Source: JBAXAM01 sp964565935 (GTDB lineage Bacteria; Pseudomonadota; Gammaproteobacteria; UBA9339). Taken from it: a DNA stretch of 64,000 nucleotides. Under the pieces are notes generated by a model. That model searched no databases. It was given only the letters and a program-made list of their open reading frames with translations, and was not told the DNA's origin. The DNA is taken from NCBI GenBank assembly GCA_964565935.1, contig CAZMGW010000002.1, forward strand, positions 3,817 to 67,816, given 5' to 3'. The position numbers and the translations under genes were made by a program. Below, one piece after another: positions 41,566 to 51,339 of the stretch (positions within the stretch are counted from its first letter, which is position 1; each line of letters starts with the position of its first letter).

Positions 41566-43335
41566 ATGAGTAAAAAACCCGCAAAACCCATCGATCTTTA
41601 CACCAGTTGGTCTGTTTATTTCAGGCTTTTAAAATCAGCTGCCCCATACTGGTTATTTTTTGTGATTGGCATTGCTGGTACGGTTTTGGCGGCTGGAACT
41701 GATGCCACAATCACTTGGGCCGTGAAGCCATTTATGGACAATTGGGATCTGGTGGTTCACCGCGAACAGTGGTGGTTTAGTTGGTTGCCTATAATTATTG
41801 TTGGCGTGCTGCTTTTGCGAGGGGCGGCTCATTTCCTATCAAATTATTATTTAACTTGCGTTGGGCGTAATATTGTACGCGACTTTCGTCAGCGTATTTT
41901 TGCTCATTTAATGCATTTGCCCTCTGGTTACTACGATAAAGAATCTTCGGGTAAATTGTTATCAACTTTAATTTATAATACTGAGCAAGTAGCAGGTGCT
42001 TCTACTGAGGCGTTGTTAACAATTGCCCAGGAAGGGATGTTGTTGATTGGTCTACTTATTGTAATGTTTAATCTTAGTTGGCAACTGTCTTTAATATTTA
42101 TTGCTACGGCACCGATAGTTTCTGTCATCGTGCGTTATACTTCTAAACGCTTGCGTCTTTTAAGTACTAACGTACAAAAAAGCATGGGCGATATTACTCA
42201 TACGGCAGAAGAAGGAATTGAAAATTATAAAGTGGTGCGTGTGTTTGGTGGGGAAGAGTATGAAAAACAAAAGTTTTTTGCCGTAACCAACCAAAACCGA
42301 CAACGTGAAATGAAGGTGGTTGCAACTAGTTCTATTGGCACTTCTTTAACTCAAATTATTACCGCCATTCCAATTGCTATAATTGTGTTTTTTGCTATCA
42401 ACCCTTCAGCTCATATAACTTTGGGCAGTTTTGGTGCTTTTATTGTTGCCACTTTAGGGTTGCTCACGCCACTGCGTCGACTTACAAAGATTAACACCGA
42501 GATTCAAAAAGGCGTTGCTGGAGCGCATAGCATTTTTGCTCTTCTTGATGAGGCGTGTGAAAAAGACATGGGAACACAAAGTATTTCGCGCAGCTTGGGG
42601 AGTGTTGAGTACAGAAGTGTTAACTTTTATTATCCAAATACGAAGAAACCGATTTTACATGACATTAGCTTTAAAGTTGAACCGGGTCAAAATATTGCTT
42701 TGGTCGGGCGCTCAGGAAGTGGTAAATCAACGTTGGTTAGTTTGTTGCCGCGTTTTTACGATGTTGCTGTTGGGGAGATTTTGATTGATGGTGTGAATAT
42801 TCAAAACTATAAATTACTTGATTTGCGTAAACAACTTTCAGTGGTCTCGCAACATTTAACATTATTTAATGACACAATTGCTCGCAATATAGCGTACGGT
42901 TCACTTCAAGATGCAACAGATGCTAAGATTTTGCAGGTAGCTGAAGCAGCGCATATTCTAGAATTCATAAAAGGCTTGCCTGATGGCTTAAATACCATGA
43001 TTGGCGAGAATGGTTTATTGTTGTCAGGAGGACAGCGCCAGCGAATTGCAATTGCCCGTGCTTTGTTAAAAGATGCTCCGATTTTAATTTTAGACGAAGC
43101 GACTTCCGCGCTTGATACTGAATCTGAACGTCACATTCAAGCGGCGCTTGAGGTGTTAATGAAAAAGCGTACCACATTGGTTATTGCTCATCGCTTATCA
43201 ACCGTTGAGCGCGCTGATAGGATTATAGTGCTTGATCATGGGCGAATTATTGAAACGGGCACTCATGGTGAGCTTTTAACGCTCAACGGGCAATATGCTA
43301 AGTTGTATAACCTGCAGTTTAAGGAAAATAATTAG
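41566..43335 (+). CDS. msbA: Lipid A export ABC transporter MsbA
   Basis: A 589-residue half-transporter: six helices (about 20-310) and an ABC domain. MsbA flips lipid A-core across the inner membrane. Visible: Walker A GRSGSGKST, signature LSGGQRQRIAIARALLKDAPILILDEATSALDTESE and the H-loop VIAHRLSTVERAD. The neighbouring lpxK, whose start codon overlaps this stop codon, makes MsbA the specific call among similar exporters. Confidence 0.94.
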   Translation: MSKKPAKPIDLYTSWSVYFRLLKSAAPYWLFFVIGIAGTVLAAGTDATITWAVKPFMDNWDLVVHREQWWFSWLPIIIVGVLLLRGAAHFLSNYYLTCVGRNIVRDFRQRIFAHLMHLPSGYYDKESSGKLLSTLIYNTEQVAGASTEALLTIAQEGMLLIGLLIVMFNLSWQLSLIFIATAPIVSVIVRYTSKRLRLLSTNVQKSMGDITHTAEEGIENYKVVRVFGGEEYEKQKFFAVTNQNRQREMKVVATSSIGTSLTQIITAIPIAIIVFFAINPSAHITLGSFGAFIVATLGLLTPLRRLTKINTEIQKGVAGAHSIFALLDEACEKDMGTQSISRSLGSVEYRSVNFYYPNTKKPILHDISFKVEPGQNIALVGRSGSGKSTLVSLLPRFYDVAVGEILIDGVNIQNYKLLDLRKQLSVVSQHLTLFNDTIARNIAYGSLQDATDAKILQVAEAAHILEFIKGLPDGLNTMIGENGLLLSGGQRQRIAIARALLKDAPILILDEATSALDTESERHIQAALEVLMKKRTTLVIAHRLSTVERADRIIVLDHGRIIETGTHGELLTLNGQYAKLYNLQFKENN

Positions 43336-44327
43336 TGTTGTTTAAACTTGTACCTCCTAAATTTTGGTATCAAAGAAATATTGTTAGTTATGCTTTGCTG
43401 CCTTTTAGTTTTGTTTATCGTGGGATTGTTGTTTTACGCAAACTTTATTATCAATTTTTTCCAGGTCCCAAAATTCCTATCCCCGTAATAGTTGTTGGTA
43501 ATATTACCGTTGGTGGCACAGGGAAAACCCCACTCGTTATTTATTTAGCAGAGCTTTTGAAAAGCAATGGTTATGTGCCTGGAATTGTAAGCCGGGGTTA
43601 TGGCGGGCAAAGCAATAATTATCCCTTATTGGTTATTCCAGAAAGCAAGGTAGAGGAGGCTGGTGACGAAGCGTTATTGATTGCGCGTCGTACAAAATGT
43701 ACAGTTGTTGTGGATCCCAATAGGGTTGCAGCGGCTAAAGAGGCGCTTTTAAAGGGGCGCTGTAATGTTATTATTAGCGACGATGGTTTACAGCACTATG
43801 CTTTGCAGCGAGATGTTGAAATAGTGGTGGTTGATGCTGAACTTGGGTTTGGTAATGGTTTTTGCTTGCCAGCTGGGCCGCTCCGTGAGCCCCCAGAAAG
43901 ATTACAATATGTTGATTTTATAGTAAAAAATTACAATATGGGTCTGGCTGATGATGAATATGGAATGGCTTTAGAGCCGGTTATTTTTTATAATTTAACA
44001 AATCCAACGATTACTAAAAAAATCGATGAGTTTAAAGGCCAAACCGTCCATGCTTTTGCTGGAATTGGTAATCCTAATAAGTTTTTCCAAACTTTGCGCC
44101 AATTGGGTTTAAATGTAGTTGAGCATCCATTACCAGACCACTATGATTTTCAATCGGTTGATGATTCATTTGTGGGGGCAACTATAGTAGTTATGACAGA
44201 AAAAGATGCGGTTAAATGCCTTGGAATTGCTCGCGAAAATTTCTGGTGCTTAAAAGTTGAAGCAAAACTAAGCAATAAGCTTAATGCACGCATATTAGAG
44301 GCAATTACAGATCATTCAACCAACTAA
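43335..44327 (+). CDS. lpxK: Tetraacyldisaccharide 4'-kinase
   Basis: A 330-residue membrane-associated P-loop kinase that phosphorylates the 4' position of the lipid A precursor to give lipid IVA. Visible: PVIVVGNITVGGTGKTPLVIYLAELL with the P-loop, GIVSRGYGG, NVIISDDGLQHYALQRDVEIVVVDA and GNGFCLPAGPLREP. Starts at a GTG overlapping the msbA stop. The msbA-lpxK pair is a conserved lipid A unit. Confidence 0.95.
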   Translation: MLFKLVPPKFWYQRNIVSYALLPFSFVYRGIVVLRKLYYQFFPGPKIPIPVIVVGNITVGGTGKTPLVIYLAELLKSNGYVPGIVSRGYGGQSNNYPLLVIPESKVEEAGDEALLIARRTKCTVVVDPNRVAAAKEALLKGRCNVIISDDGLQHYALQRDVEIVVVDAELGFGNGFCLPAGPLREPPERLQYVDFIVKNYNMGLADDEYGMALEPVIFYNLTNPTITKKIDEFKGQTVHAFAGIGNPNKFFQTLRQLGLNVVEHPLPDHYDFQSVDDSFVGATIVVMTEKDAVKCLGIARENFWCLKVEAKLSNKLNARILEAITDHSTN

Positions 44328-44359
44328 TTTTCAAGATTTATTTTATAGTTTATAAACAC

Positions 44360-44944
44360 TTAGAAGCTTATTTTGTTTTCTGTTCCTGCTCGCAGTCTTT
44401 GAATGTTGTCCCTGTGCCGCCAAATTAGCATTGCAGATATCATTAGAGATGGTATTAGATACCCAATGTTTGCAAAAAACAGCATAAAGATCGGAGCTGA
44501 AATTGCTGCAACAAGCGCAGCAAGCGATGAATAACGGAAGGTAACTGCCACCAAAATCCAAGATATAATTATGGCAATGCCAGCAACTGGCGATAACGCT
44601 AAGAATGAACCTAAGGCTGTTGCTACACCCTTACCGCCTTGAAATTTAAAAAACACTGGGTAGAGATGTCCCAAAAACGCGGCCATAGCGATTAACCCCA
44701 AAAAGACTCCGCCAATACCGATCAAATGACCAATTAAAACTGGTATGAACCCTTTTAGCATATCACCAGCTAAAGTTATAAAAGCTGGGGTTTTTCCGCC
44801 GATGCGCAATACATTGGTTGTGCCCGGGTTCATTGAACCTTGAGTGCGTGGATCTGGTAAATTAAGAAACTTACAAACAATGATAGCGCTTGATAATGAA
44901 CCAATAAGATAAGCAATGACGCAAAATACAATTACTGTTATCAT
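44360..44944 (-). CDS. plsY: Glycerol-3-phosphate acyltransferase PlsY
   Basis: A 194-residue polytopic inner-membrane enzyme that acylates glycerol-3-phosphate from acyl-phosphate. The three conserved loops are visible: IGSLSSAIIVCKFLNLPDPRTQGSMNPGTTNVLR, FFKFQGGKGVATALG, and the segment near the C-terminus with IWRHRDNIQRLRAGTE. Normal length. Divergent from orn. Confidence 0.94.
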   Translation of the reverse strand: MITVIVFCVIAYLIGSLSSAIIVCKFLNLPDPRTQGSMNPGTTNVLRIGGKTPAFITLAGDMLKGFIPVLIGHLIGIGGVFLGLIAMAAFLGHLYPVFFKFQGGKGVATALGSFLALSPVAGIAIIISWILVAVTFRYSSLAALVAAISAPIFMLFFANIGYLIPSLMISAMLIWRHRDNIQRLRAGTENKISF

Positions 44945-45028
44945 AACCCCCCCTGGGTAAATTTTTATAATAAAATTTTACGCCGATTAAAATAGCGTGC
45001 AAGTGATTATTTTAAGGCTAGGTATTAT

Positions 45029-45574
45029 ATGCATTCAAACAATTTAATTTGGTTAGATTTGGAGATGACCGGTCTCGATCCAGATGCTGACTGTATTTTA
45101 GAAATCGCTACTATTGTAACGGACAAACACTTAAATGTTATTGCAGAAGGACCAGTGCTAGCAATTCATCACGCTGATTCGGTATTAGCCAAAATGGATG
45201 ATTGGTGCACTAAACAGCACGGCAGTTCAGGTTTAACTGAAAGGGTTAAAAAGAGTAAGATTAGTGTGGCCAAAGCGGAAAAATTAACTTTAGAGTTTCT
45301 GCACAAGCATGTTGCTATCGGAAAATCACCAATGTGTGGTAATTCTATCTGTCAGGATCGACGTTTTTTGTATCGCTATATGCCTGAATTAGAAAAATTT
45401 TTCCATTACCGTAATTTTGACGTTAGTGTTTTAAAAATTATCGCCAAACGCTGGTATCCGGAAATTGCCAAGGGGTTTCGTAAAAAAACCAAACATCAGG
45501 CTTTAAGTGACGTATACGATTCGATTGAAGAAATGCAGTATTACATTAAACACCTGATGGTGCCGATGCCGTAG
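45029..45574 (+). CDS. orn: Oligoribonuclease
   Basis: A 181-residue DEDDh 3'-5' exoribonuclease that degrades very short RNAs, including linear products of cyclic di-GMP turnover. Visible: NLIWLDLEMTGLDPDADCILEIATIVTD (first Asp-Glu), MCGNSICQDRRFLYRYMP, NFDVSVLKIIAKRWYP and KKTKHQALSDVYDSIEEMQYY. Normal length. Ends before a terminator shared with the convergent cold-shock gene. Confidence 0.96.
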   Translation: MHSNNLIWLDLEMTGLDPDADCILEIATIVTDKHLNVIAEGPVLAIHHADSVLAKMDDWCTKQHGSSGLTERVKKSKISVAKAEKLTLEFLHKHVAIGKSPMCGNSICQDRRFLYRYMPELEKFFHYRNFDVSVLKIIAKRWYPEIAKGFRKKTKHQALSDVYDSIEEMQYYIKHLMVPMP

Positions 45575-45650
45575 AAAGTTTTTCAGAGTCAATAGACTCT
45601 CGGAAATCAAGAAGAGGGAGGAAACTGAAGGCGTTATAAAATGTTAGGAC

Positions 45651-45688
45651 AAAAAAAAGCCCATGTTTTTTATGACACGGGCTTTTTT
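45651..45688. terminator. Bidirectional terminator between orn and the cold-shock gene
   Basis: AAAAAAAAGCCCATGT, a loop, then ACACGGGCTTTTTT. A run of A on one side and T on the other flanks the GC stem, so it can end both the rightward orn and the leftward cold-shock transcripts. Confidence 0.85.
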
Positions 45689-45700
45689 AGTTTAAGCTTT

Positions 45701-45913
45701 TTATTCAATTGCTAGTACATCTTCAGCTTGAGGGCCTTTTGGTCCCGGCTTAACCGTAAACTCAACTTTTTGTCCTTCATTCAAAGAACGATAGCCATCT
45801 CCGCGAATTGCACGATAGTGAACAAAAACATCTTCTCCACCTTCCACTTGAACAAAACCATAACCTTTGGCGGCATTAAACCATTTAACAACGCCTGTAA
45901 CACGATCTGCCAT
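45701..45913 (-). CDS. Cold-shock domain protein (CspA family)
   Basis: A 70-residue OB-fold nucleic-acid-binding protein. RNP1 (KGYGFVQVE) and RNP2 (VFVHYRAI) are both visible, after GVVKWFNAAKGYG. The start is set at the ATG at 45913 (MADRVTG); the frame stays open upstream but no homology extends there. CspA-type proteins melt RNA structure in the cold or in stationary phase. The roughly 200-base divergent spacer to relA could hold a long 5' leader, common in csp genes, but I could not define it. Confidence 0.93.
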   Translation of the reverse strand: MADRVTGVVKWFNAAKGYGFVQVEGGEDVFVHYRAIRGDGYRSLNEGQKVEFTVKPGPKGPQAEDVLAIE

Positions 45914-46113
45914 AAATATAACCTTTATATAAAATTTAAAAAAGTAAACCTGCACAATAAAATATTGCACGGGTAGAATGATATCATAGTTAATAATTAA
46001 ATGAAACAATATTTCGTATGCGATTGTAGGGGGTGGGTAACGAGACTAAAGAGCTTTTTTGTCTTTAAGCCAGTCGCTATCATGTTATCAATTAGTACTT
46101 TATAATTATTTTT

Positions 46114-48288
46114 ATGGAAAACCAAAATATCACCATTTGGTTGCAAAAGATCGCTGCAGAATTTCAGCCAGATGACTATAAGGTTCTGCAACAGGCTATT
46201 TCACTCGCGCAACTGGCTGGGGAGGGTGGCGCTACCTCGTCAGGACAGTCCTATTTTGCCCAAGGGTTGGCTATTGCAGAAATATTACATAATTTGCATC
46301 TTGATAGAGATACAATTGTTGCCGCTATTTTGTATAGCAGTGTTCAATATGGGGGGCTGGATCTTGAAGATGTAAGTGAGCATTTTGGGGATCGCGTTGC
46401 TAAATTGGTTCATGGTACCCAGCAAATGGTTGGGATCACCGATCTTTATCAGGGGGTCATTGGTAGTGTTCACTATAACCATACCGTAGATAATTTGCGT
46501 AAAATGATGCTTGCGATGGTGGATGATATTCGAGTGGTATTGATTAAATTAGCAGAGCAGCTTTGTATTTTGCGTAGCGCCACTCTTCTAAACGAGTCAG
46601 CACGCAAGCAACTGGCCGCTGAGACCATGGCGATTTATGCGCCGCTTACCAATCGCTTGGGTATCGCGCAAATCAAATGGGAGTTAGAAGATCTTGCCTT
46701 TGGATATTTAGAGCCGGAAAAATATGCTCAAATTGTTGAAGCATTAGAGCAGCATTTTCCTGAGCGTAACCAGCACATAAAAGAGGTTGTTGCTGCGATA
46801 CAAAATGTGTTAACTAAGGCTCAAATCAAGGATTTTCAGGCAACGGGTCGGGTGAAACATATTTACAGCATTTATCGCAAAATGAATCGTAAAAAAACAG
46901 GCCTTGAAGGAGTTTATGATGTTAGCGCCGTTCGCATCTTTGTGCCAACAATAGCCGATTGTTATGCGGCTTTAAGTCATGTTCATGAGGCCTGGCAATA
47001 CCTACCAGACGAGTTTGATGATTATGTTGCTTCACCCAAAGTTAACGGTTACCGGTCAGTTCATACTGCCGTGTATGGGCCAACAAATCGTATCATCGAA
47101 ATTCAGATTCGCACCTATGATATGCATCGTGAGGCAGAGCTTGGCATAGCCGCTCACTGGGTATACAAAGAGGGAAAGCATCAGTCCGTTGGTTATGAAA
47201 CAAAAATTGCTTGGTTGCGCCAAGTAATGGATTGGCAACAAGAAGTGGCTAAATCAGAAGAAGCGATTATGAGCATACGTCAAATGTTTAATGATCGCGT
47301 ATACGTTTTTACACCCCAAGGAGATATTTTTGATTTGCCACAAGGAGCAACACCCGTTGATTTTGCTTATAATGTGCATAGTGATCTTGGCCATCGATGT
47401 TGTGGCGCTAAAATCAATGGCAACATCGTGTCGCTAACTTATAAGCTTAAAATGGGCGATCGCATTGAAATATTAAAATCTAAAGATGGTCACCCAAGTC
47501 GTGATTGGCTCACTCCAAGCCTGGGGTTTTTGCACACTTCGCGTGCGCGGGCAAAGGTTTTGCATTGGTTTAAAAAGCAAAGCCAGGAGGGAAGCGTTTC
47601 TCAAGGCGAGGAGTTGCTTAACAAAGAAATGCAGCGTTTAGGTTTGAAAAAAATTGATATTGAAGCGGCAGCTGACAGATTAAATTTAAAAACCAGTGCT
47701 GATTTATTGGCAGCACTGGGGAGCGGTAGTCTTAAATTTAGCAGCATTTTGAATACATTGGCAATAGAGTTAGAGCAACCGATAGAAAAAACCACCATAG
47801 CGTCTATGCTGCAATCGCGAGCTAGCAAAGAACGGTCGGTTTCAGATATAAATATTCATGGCATGACTAATTTATTAAAGCGGATTGCTAATTGTTGTAA
47901 ACCTATTCCAGGGGAAAAAATTATGGGGTATATAACGCAAGGGCAGGGGATTTCTATCCACCGTTCGGATTGCGTCAATGCGTTGCGTGCTAAAAATATT
48001 TATCCCGAACGTTTTATTGCAGTATTGTGGGGTAGTGAAACAAAAAAACATTACCCTGTCGGTATAATAATTAATGCCTTTGATCGTCATGGATTAGTGC
48101 GTGATATTACGGATATTTTGGTGGCTGAAGATATTGCGGTTGTTGGACTCAATTTTGAAGTTGATAAGAAAGACTGTACGGCTAAAATAAAAATGACTAT
48201 CGAAATCTCTAGTCTTAAATCTTTAAGCTGGGTGCTAAATCAAATAAATCAATTGCCAAATATTATTGAAGTAAGGCGTATTGATTGA
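46114..48288 (+). CDS. relA: GTP pyrophosphokinase RelA
   Basis: A 724-residue long RSH protein. The N-terminal HD domain is degenerate (AAILYSSVQYGGLDLED instead of an HD pair), so hydrolase activity is not expected. The synthetase domain carries RVKHIYSIYRKMNRK, YDVSAVRIFV and the RelA-type acidic EFDDYVASPKVNGYRSVHTAV. A TGS domain (VYVFTPQGDIFDLPQGATPVDFAY), a zinc-finger region with NCCKPIPGEKIMGYITQG and a C-terminal ACT domain follow. EFDD separates it from bifunctional SpoT. Makes (p)ppGpp on starvation. Confidence 0.92.
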   Translation: MENQNITIWLQKIAAEFQPDDYKVLQQAISLAQLAGEGGATSSGQSYFAQGLAIAEILHNLHLDRDTIVAAILYSSVQYGGLDLEDVSEHFGDRVAKLVHGTQQMVGITDLYQGVIGSVHYNHTVDNLRKMMLAMVDDIRVVLIKLAEQLCILRSATLLNESARKQLAAETMAIYAPLTNRLGIAQIKWELEDLAFGYLEPEKYAQIVEALEQHFPERNQHIKEVVAAIQNVLTKAQIKDFQATGRVKHIYSIYRKMNRKKTGLEGVYDVSAVRIFVPTIADCYAALSHVHEAWQYLPDEFDDYVASPKVNGYRSVHTAVYGPTNRIIEIQIRTYDMHREAELGIAAHWVYKEGKHQSVGYETKIAWLRQVMDWQQEVAKSEEAIMSIRQMFNDRVYVFTPQGDIFDLPQGATPVDFAYNVHSDLGHRCCGAKINGNIVSLTYKLKMGDRIEILKSKDGHPSRDWLTPSLGFLHTSRARAKVLHWFKKQSQEGSVSQGEELLNKEMQRLGLKKIDIEAAADRLNLKTSADLLAALGSGSLKFSSILNTLAIELEQPIEKTTIASMLQSRASKERSVSDINIHGMTNLLKRIANCCKPIPGEKIMGYITQGQGISIHRSDCVNALRAKNIYPERFIAVLWGSETKKHYPVGIIINAFDRHGLVRDITDILVAEDIAVVGLNFEVDKKDCTAKIKMTIEISSLKSLSWVLNQINQLPNIIEVRRID

Positions 48289-48303
48289 TTTGAGTCTTCG
48301 CAA

Positions 48304-49575
48304 TTATCTTAAAAGTTTTTGGACAGATTGGCTGATGTTATCTGCCGCGATTTTAGCTTCTTCAATACTGCAGGTACCTACCGAAAGTCTAAACCATGGA
48401 AAATCTTCTTCCATCCCAAAAAAATAGAACGGTACCAATGCGACTTTTGCATCTTCTAACATATATGTGGTGATATCGTCTACGGTTTCGAGGGTTTTAT
48501 TGTCTTGGGTTTTTGCGCCAATTAAGTCTAACTTTACGGATAAATAAAGAGCTCCCTGTGGCTTGATGGTATCTACTTTATATCCAGCATTTTTAAGTTT
48601 TTGGATCGCATTATAAAAAATATTTAACCTAGCAAGAATCTTGTTTTTAAAGTCACCTAAAAAGTTAGCAACCTCATCATGCTTTTGCAGGTATCTGGCA
48701 GTGCCAATTTGTTCAGGTTTGGGAGCCCAAGCGCCTATATGAGCAAGCATGGAACGCATTTGATCCATTATGACTTTCGGTCCAAACGCCCATCCCAATC
48801 TTACCCCGGTTGCGGCAAAGCACTTCGATATGCCATCAATAAACACTACATAGTTGCGAATTTCTGGGTTAAGCACAATTGGGTTGCTAAACTTGGTTTC
48901 ATTATATGTGAGCAACCAATAAATGATATCGAAAAAAACGTATAGGGGTTTTTGGTTATGTTTGGCTCTTATCTTATTTTCAGCAACGATCAAATCGAAA
49001 ATTTCTTTTAACACATGTGGGCTAAGCGCTGTTCCGCTGGGGTTAAGTGGGGAATTGATGGTGATGAGTACAGCTTCTTTTAAATGGGGTTTTAATTCCT
49101 CGGGGGTTGGCATGAAATTGTTTTCTGGTTTAGTTGATATAACGATAGGCACAGCCCCTGCAAGATGAATAAAATATTGATTGTTCCAAGTTGGAACGGT
49201 ATAAATTATCTTTTCTCCCGGGTCAACCAATGCTTTAAATAAAAGATAAATTAATGGTCGAGCGCCGCTAGTGACTACAATCTCATCTGGGTCATAGTCA
49301 AATCCCCCAAATAATTCTAGATGCTTAGCAATAGCAAGGCGTAGTTGTTTCATGCCGCCAACAAACGGGTAGTTGGTATGTTTTTCTTGATATGCTTTTA
49401 TTATTTCAGCTTCAAGTCCAGGGGGGATAGAAAATTGTTGGGGTGAGAAATCTCCGAGAGTGAAATTAAAAACCTTTTCCCCTTGTTGAATTTTTTCTTC
49501 GACTTTTTCGGAGAGTTTGCTTATAGAGCGGGATGTCAACCCTTCAGCAAGCTTTGATAGTTTAAGGTTTTTCAT
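48304..49575 (-). CDS. Class I/II PLP-dependent aminotransferase
   Basis: A 423-residue fold-type I aminotransferase resembling aspartate/aromatic-type enzymes. Visible: FNFTLGDFSPQQFSIP, NYPFVGGMKQLRLAIAKHL, VVTSGARPLIYLLFKALVDPGEKII, INSPLNPSGTALS, the PLP lysine in IDGISKCFAATGVRLGWAFGP (about residue 250) and FRLSVGTCSIEEA. The substrate cannot be read from sequence; the context (relA, yajQ) does not help. Confidence 0.8.
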   Translation of the reverse strand: MKNLKLSKLAEGLTSRSISKLSEKVEEKIQQGEKVFNFTLGDFSPQQFSIPPGLEAEIIKAYQEKHTNYPFVGGMKQLRLAIAKHLELFGGFDYDPDEIVVTSGARPLIYLLFKALVDPGEKIIYTVPTWNNQYFIHLAGAVPIVISTKPENNFMPTPEELKPHLKEAVLITINSPLNPSGTALSPHVLKEIFDLIVAENKIRAKHNQKPLYVFFDIIYWLLTYNETKFSNPIVLNPEIRNYVVFIDGISKCFAATGVRLGWAFGPKVIMDQMRSMLAHIGAWAPKPEQIGTARYLQKHDEVANFLGDFKNKILARLNIFYNAIQKLKNAGYKVDTIKPQGALYLSVKLDLIGAKTQDNKTLETVDDITTYMLEDAKVALVPFYFFGMEEDFPWFRLSVGTCSIEEAKIAADNISQSVQKLLR

Positions 49576-49598
49576 GCACCGTGCCTTTTTTAGATTTT

Positions 49599-50081
49599 CT
49601 AATCGCGAAAGTTGTCAAATTGTAGCGGAATACCAAGCTGTTCTTCTCGCAAAATAGAAATTACAGCTTGCAAGTCATCGCGTTTTTTAGCGGTAACACG
49701 CACATGATCTCCCATGACGCTCGATTGCGCTTTTAACTGCGAGTCTTTAATGATTTTATTAATTTTTTTCCCCATTTCATGATCGATCCCATGTTTGATT
49801 GTTATTTCTTGTTTTGCTTCGTGGAGGCTTTCGTGAATCTCTTCATGTTTCAAACAATTTAAATCGATCCCGCGCTTAACTAGTTTTGGTTCGAGAATTT
49901 GTTGCATTTGTTGGAGTTGAAATTTGTTTGGAGCAATTAGTGTGACAACATTTTCTTTGAGTTCAAAATGCGCATTGGTGTCTTTAAAGTCAAAACGGTT
50001 TTTAACTTCGCGATTAGCTTGGTCGATCGCATTAGTTGCTTCATGTAGATCAATCTTAGAAACGATATCAAAGGTCGGCAT
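49599..50081 (-). CDS. yajQ: YajQ family nucleotide-binding protein
   Basis: A 160-residue YajQ/DUF520 protein. The family binds nucleotides, and a Xanthomonas member binds cyclic di-GMP. Visible: PTFDIVSKIDLHEATNAIDQANREVKNRFDFK at the N-terminus and KLKAQSSVMGDHVRVTAKKRDDLQAVI-type C-terminal segment (KDSQLKAQSSVMGDHVRVTAKKRDDLQ). Normal length. Repeat copy C lies immediately upstream, between yajQ and sufT. Confidence 0.93.
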   Translation of the reverse strand: MPTFDIVSKIDLHEATNAIDQANREVKNRFDFKDTNAHFELKENVVTLIAPNKFQLQQMQQILEPKLVKRGIDLNCLKHEEIHESLHEAKQEITIKHGIDHEMGKKINKIIKDSQLKAQSSVMGDHVRVTAKKRDDLQAVISILREEQLGIPLQFDNFRD

Positions 50082-50173
50082 ACTTTTTTACTCCATACGG
50101 TTAATATAGCAGGTATTATAGCGTGAAAGCTGTTCCGGTTAAAGCCCAATGCGCATCCACAAATACATTAACC

Positions 50174-50305
50174 GCGCAGCTATGTTGCACCACTCGATGA
50201 TATTGTTTTAGGGACGCCGTGAATGCACCTCCATGTGGGCCCGCATTCGACACCCATGTCTCATAGCGCCCTAAAACAACATCATCTCGGATGCACATGC
50301 TGCGC
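50174..50305 (-). repeat. Palindromic repeat element, copy C
   Basis: Third copy of the dispersed element. Outer arms GCGCAGC (50174-50180) and GCTGCGC (ending 50305) pair, and the inner stem is 50196-50213 with 50269-50286. Minus-strand hairpins read GACATGGGTGTC (loop A changed to G, breaking GGA) and CACATGGAGGTG (still ACANGGANGU). Lies between sufT and yajQ, both minus strand. Confidence 0.88.
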
Positions 50306-50337
50306 TGCTTCATCGTCAAATTTAAAATTGTACTATA

Positions 50338-50877
50338 TTATAACATCCCCAGTTCTAACTTTGCCTGTTCCGACATCATTGAACGGTCCCAGGGGGGATC
50401 AAAAACTATTTCAACTTCAACTGTTTTTACTTCGGGCAAACTTAAAACCTTTTGTTTAGCATCCGCGGCAATAATTGGTCCCATGCCACAACCAGGGGCA
50501 GTGAGTGTCATATGGATGGTGACATTCGACTTATTATCGGTATCAGGCATAATATTAATATCATAGACTAACCCAAGATCCACGATATTAACTGGGATTT
50601 CCGGGTCATAGCAGGTGCGTAATATGGCCCAAATCTTGTTTTCTAATTCGATATCTTCATTTTCTGCTAATGTAAAAATTAAATTTGCCTTGCCTAGCGC
50701 ATCCGCATTTTTGTTGTCAATACGGTACATTGCACCAGGGGTGGTTACGGTATAGGTCCCACCAAAAGATTGGGCTATTGTAACTTCAGTGTCTTTAGGC
50801 AGAGTAACTGGGGTTCCAAATGGAACTAAAATTACATCAACGTCACGTCTTAATTTTACGGTTTCTTGTTGCGTCAT
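50338..50877 (-). CDS. sufT: SufT-type Fe-S cluster assembly protein (DUF59/MIP18)
   Basis: A 179-residue protein with an N-terminal beta-rich module (VDVILVPFGTPVTLPKDTEVTIAQSFGGTYTV) and a C-terminal MIP18/DUF59 domain (CYDPEIPVNIVDLGLVYDI, then TLTAPGCGMGPIIAADAKQ, VVFDPPWDRSMMSEQAK-like end). SufT helps Fe-S cluster maturation. Starts 3 bases after the sufU-like gene, in the sufD-S-U-T run. Confidence 0.9.
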   Translation of the reverse strand: MTQQETVKLRRDVDVILVPFGTPVTLPKDTEVTIAQSFGGTYTVTTPGAMYRIDNKNADALGKANLIFTLAENEDIELENKIWAILRTCYDPEIPVNIVDLGLVYDINIMPDTDNKSNVTIHMTLTAPGCGMGPIIAADAKQKVLSLPEVKTVEVEIVFDPPWDRSMMSEQAKLELGML

Positions 50878-50879
50878 GG

Positions 50880-51332
50880 TTATTCGGTGGAAATTATATT
50901 TTGATCTTTAGCCAAAGCTGCTTTTAGTGTATGCCAGGCGAGTGTTGCGCATTTAATGCGCATTGGAAATTCAGATACACCAGCTAGCACCGCAAGCTTA
51001 CCTAGTTTTTCAGGTTTTTCAGCTTTACCAGTAGTGACGAGTTTTTGAAATTCGTCGAACAGTTCTAATATTTCTGCAACAGTTTTACCCTTGACTGCGT
51101 CGGTCATCAATGAAGCAGACGCGGTTGAGATCGCACATCCTGATCCTTGAAAAGATATGTTGGTTATGCGGCCATCTTTTTTCTCGACATAAAGTGCGAG
51201 TTTATCACCACAAAGAGGGTTGAAGCCTTCTTTGCTGCAGCTTGGGTGTTCAAGCGTGCAGAAATTATGCGGATGTTGGCTATGGTCAATAATGACTTGT
51301 TGATATAAGTCGCTTAAGTTTGGTGTATCCAT
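50880..51332 (-). CDS. sufU: SufU-type iron-sulfur cluster assembly/sulfur transfer protein
   Basis: A 150-residue IscU-fold protein of the SufU branch. The three ligand cysteines are visible in NPLCGDKL, GSGCAIS and MRIKCATLAWHTL, and the insertion between the second and third, longer than in IscU, marks SufU. SufU passes sulfur from SufS. Located 8 bases after sufS and 3 before sufT. Confidence 0.9.
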   Translation of the reverse strand: MDTPNLSDLYQQVIIDHSQHPHNFCTLEHPSCSKEGFNPLCGDKLALYVEKKDGRITNISFQGSGCAISTASASLMTDAVKGKTVAEILELFDEFQKLVTTGKAEKPEKLGKLAVLAGVSEFPMRIKCATLAWHTLKAALAKDQNIISTE

Positions 51333-51339
51333 TTAATTC

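Noticed and set aside
46114..48288. Bifunctional SpoT
   Set aside because: The HD motif is degenerate and the synthetase has the EFDD signature of RelA.
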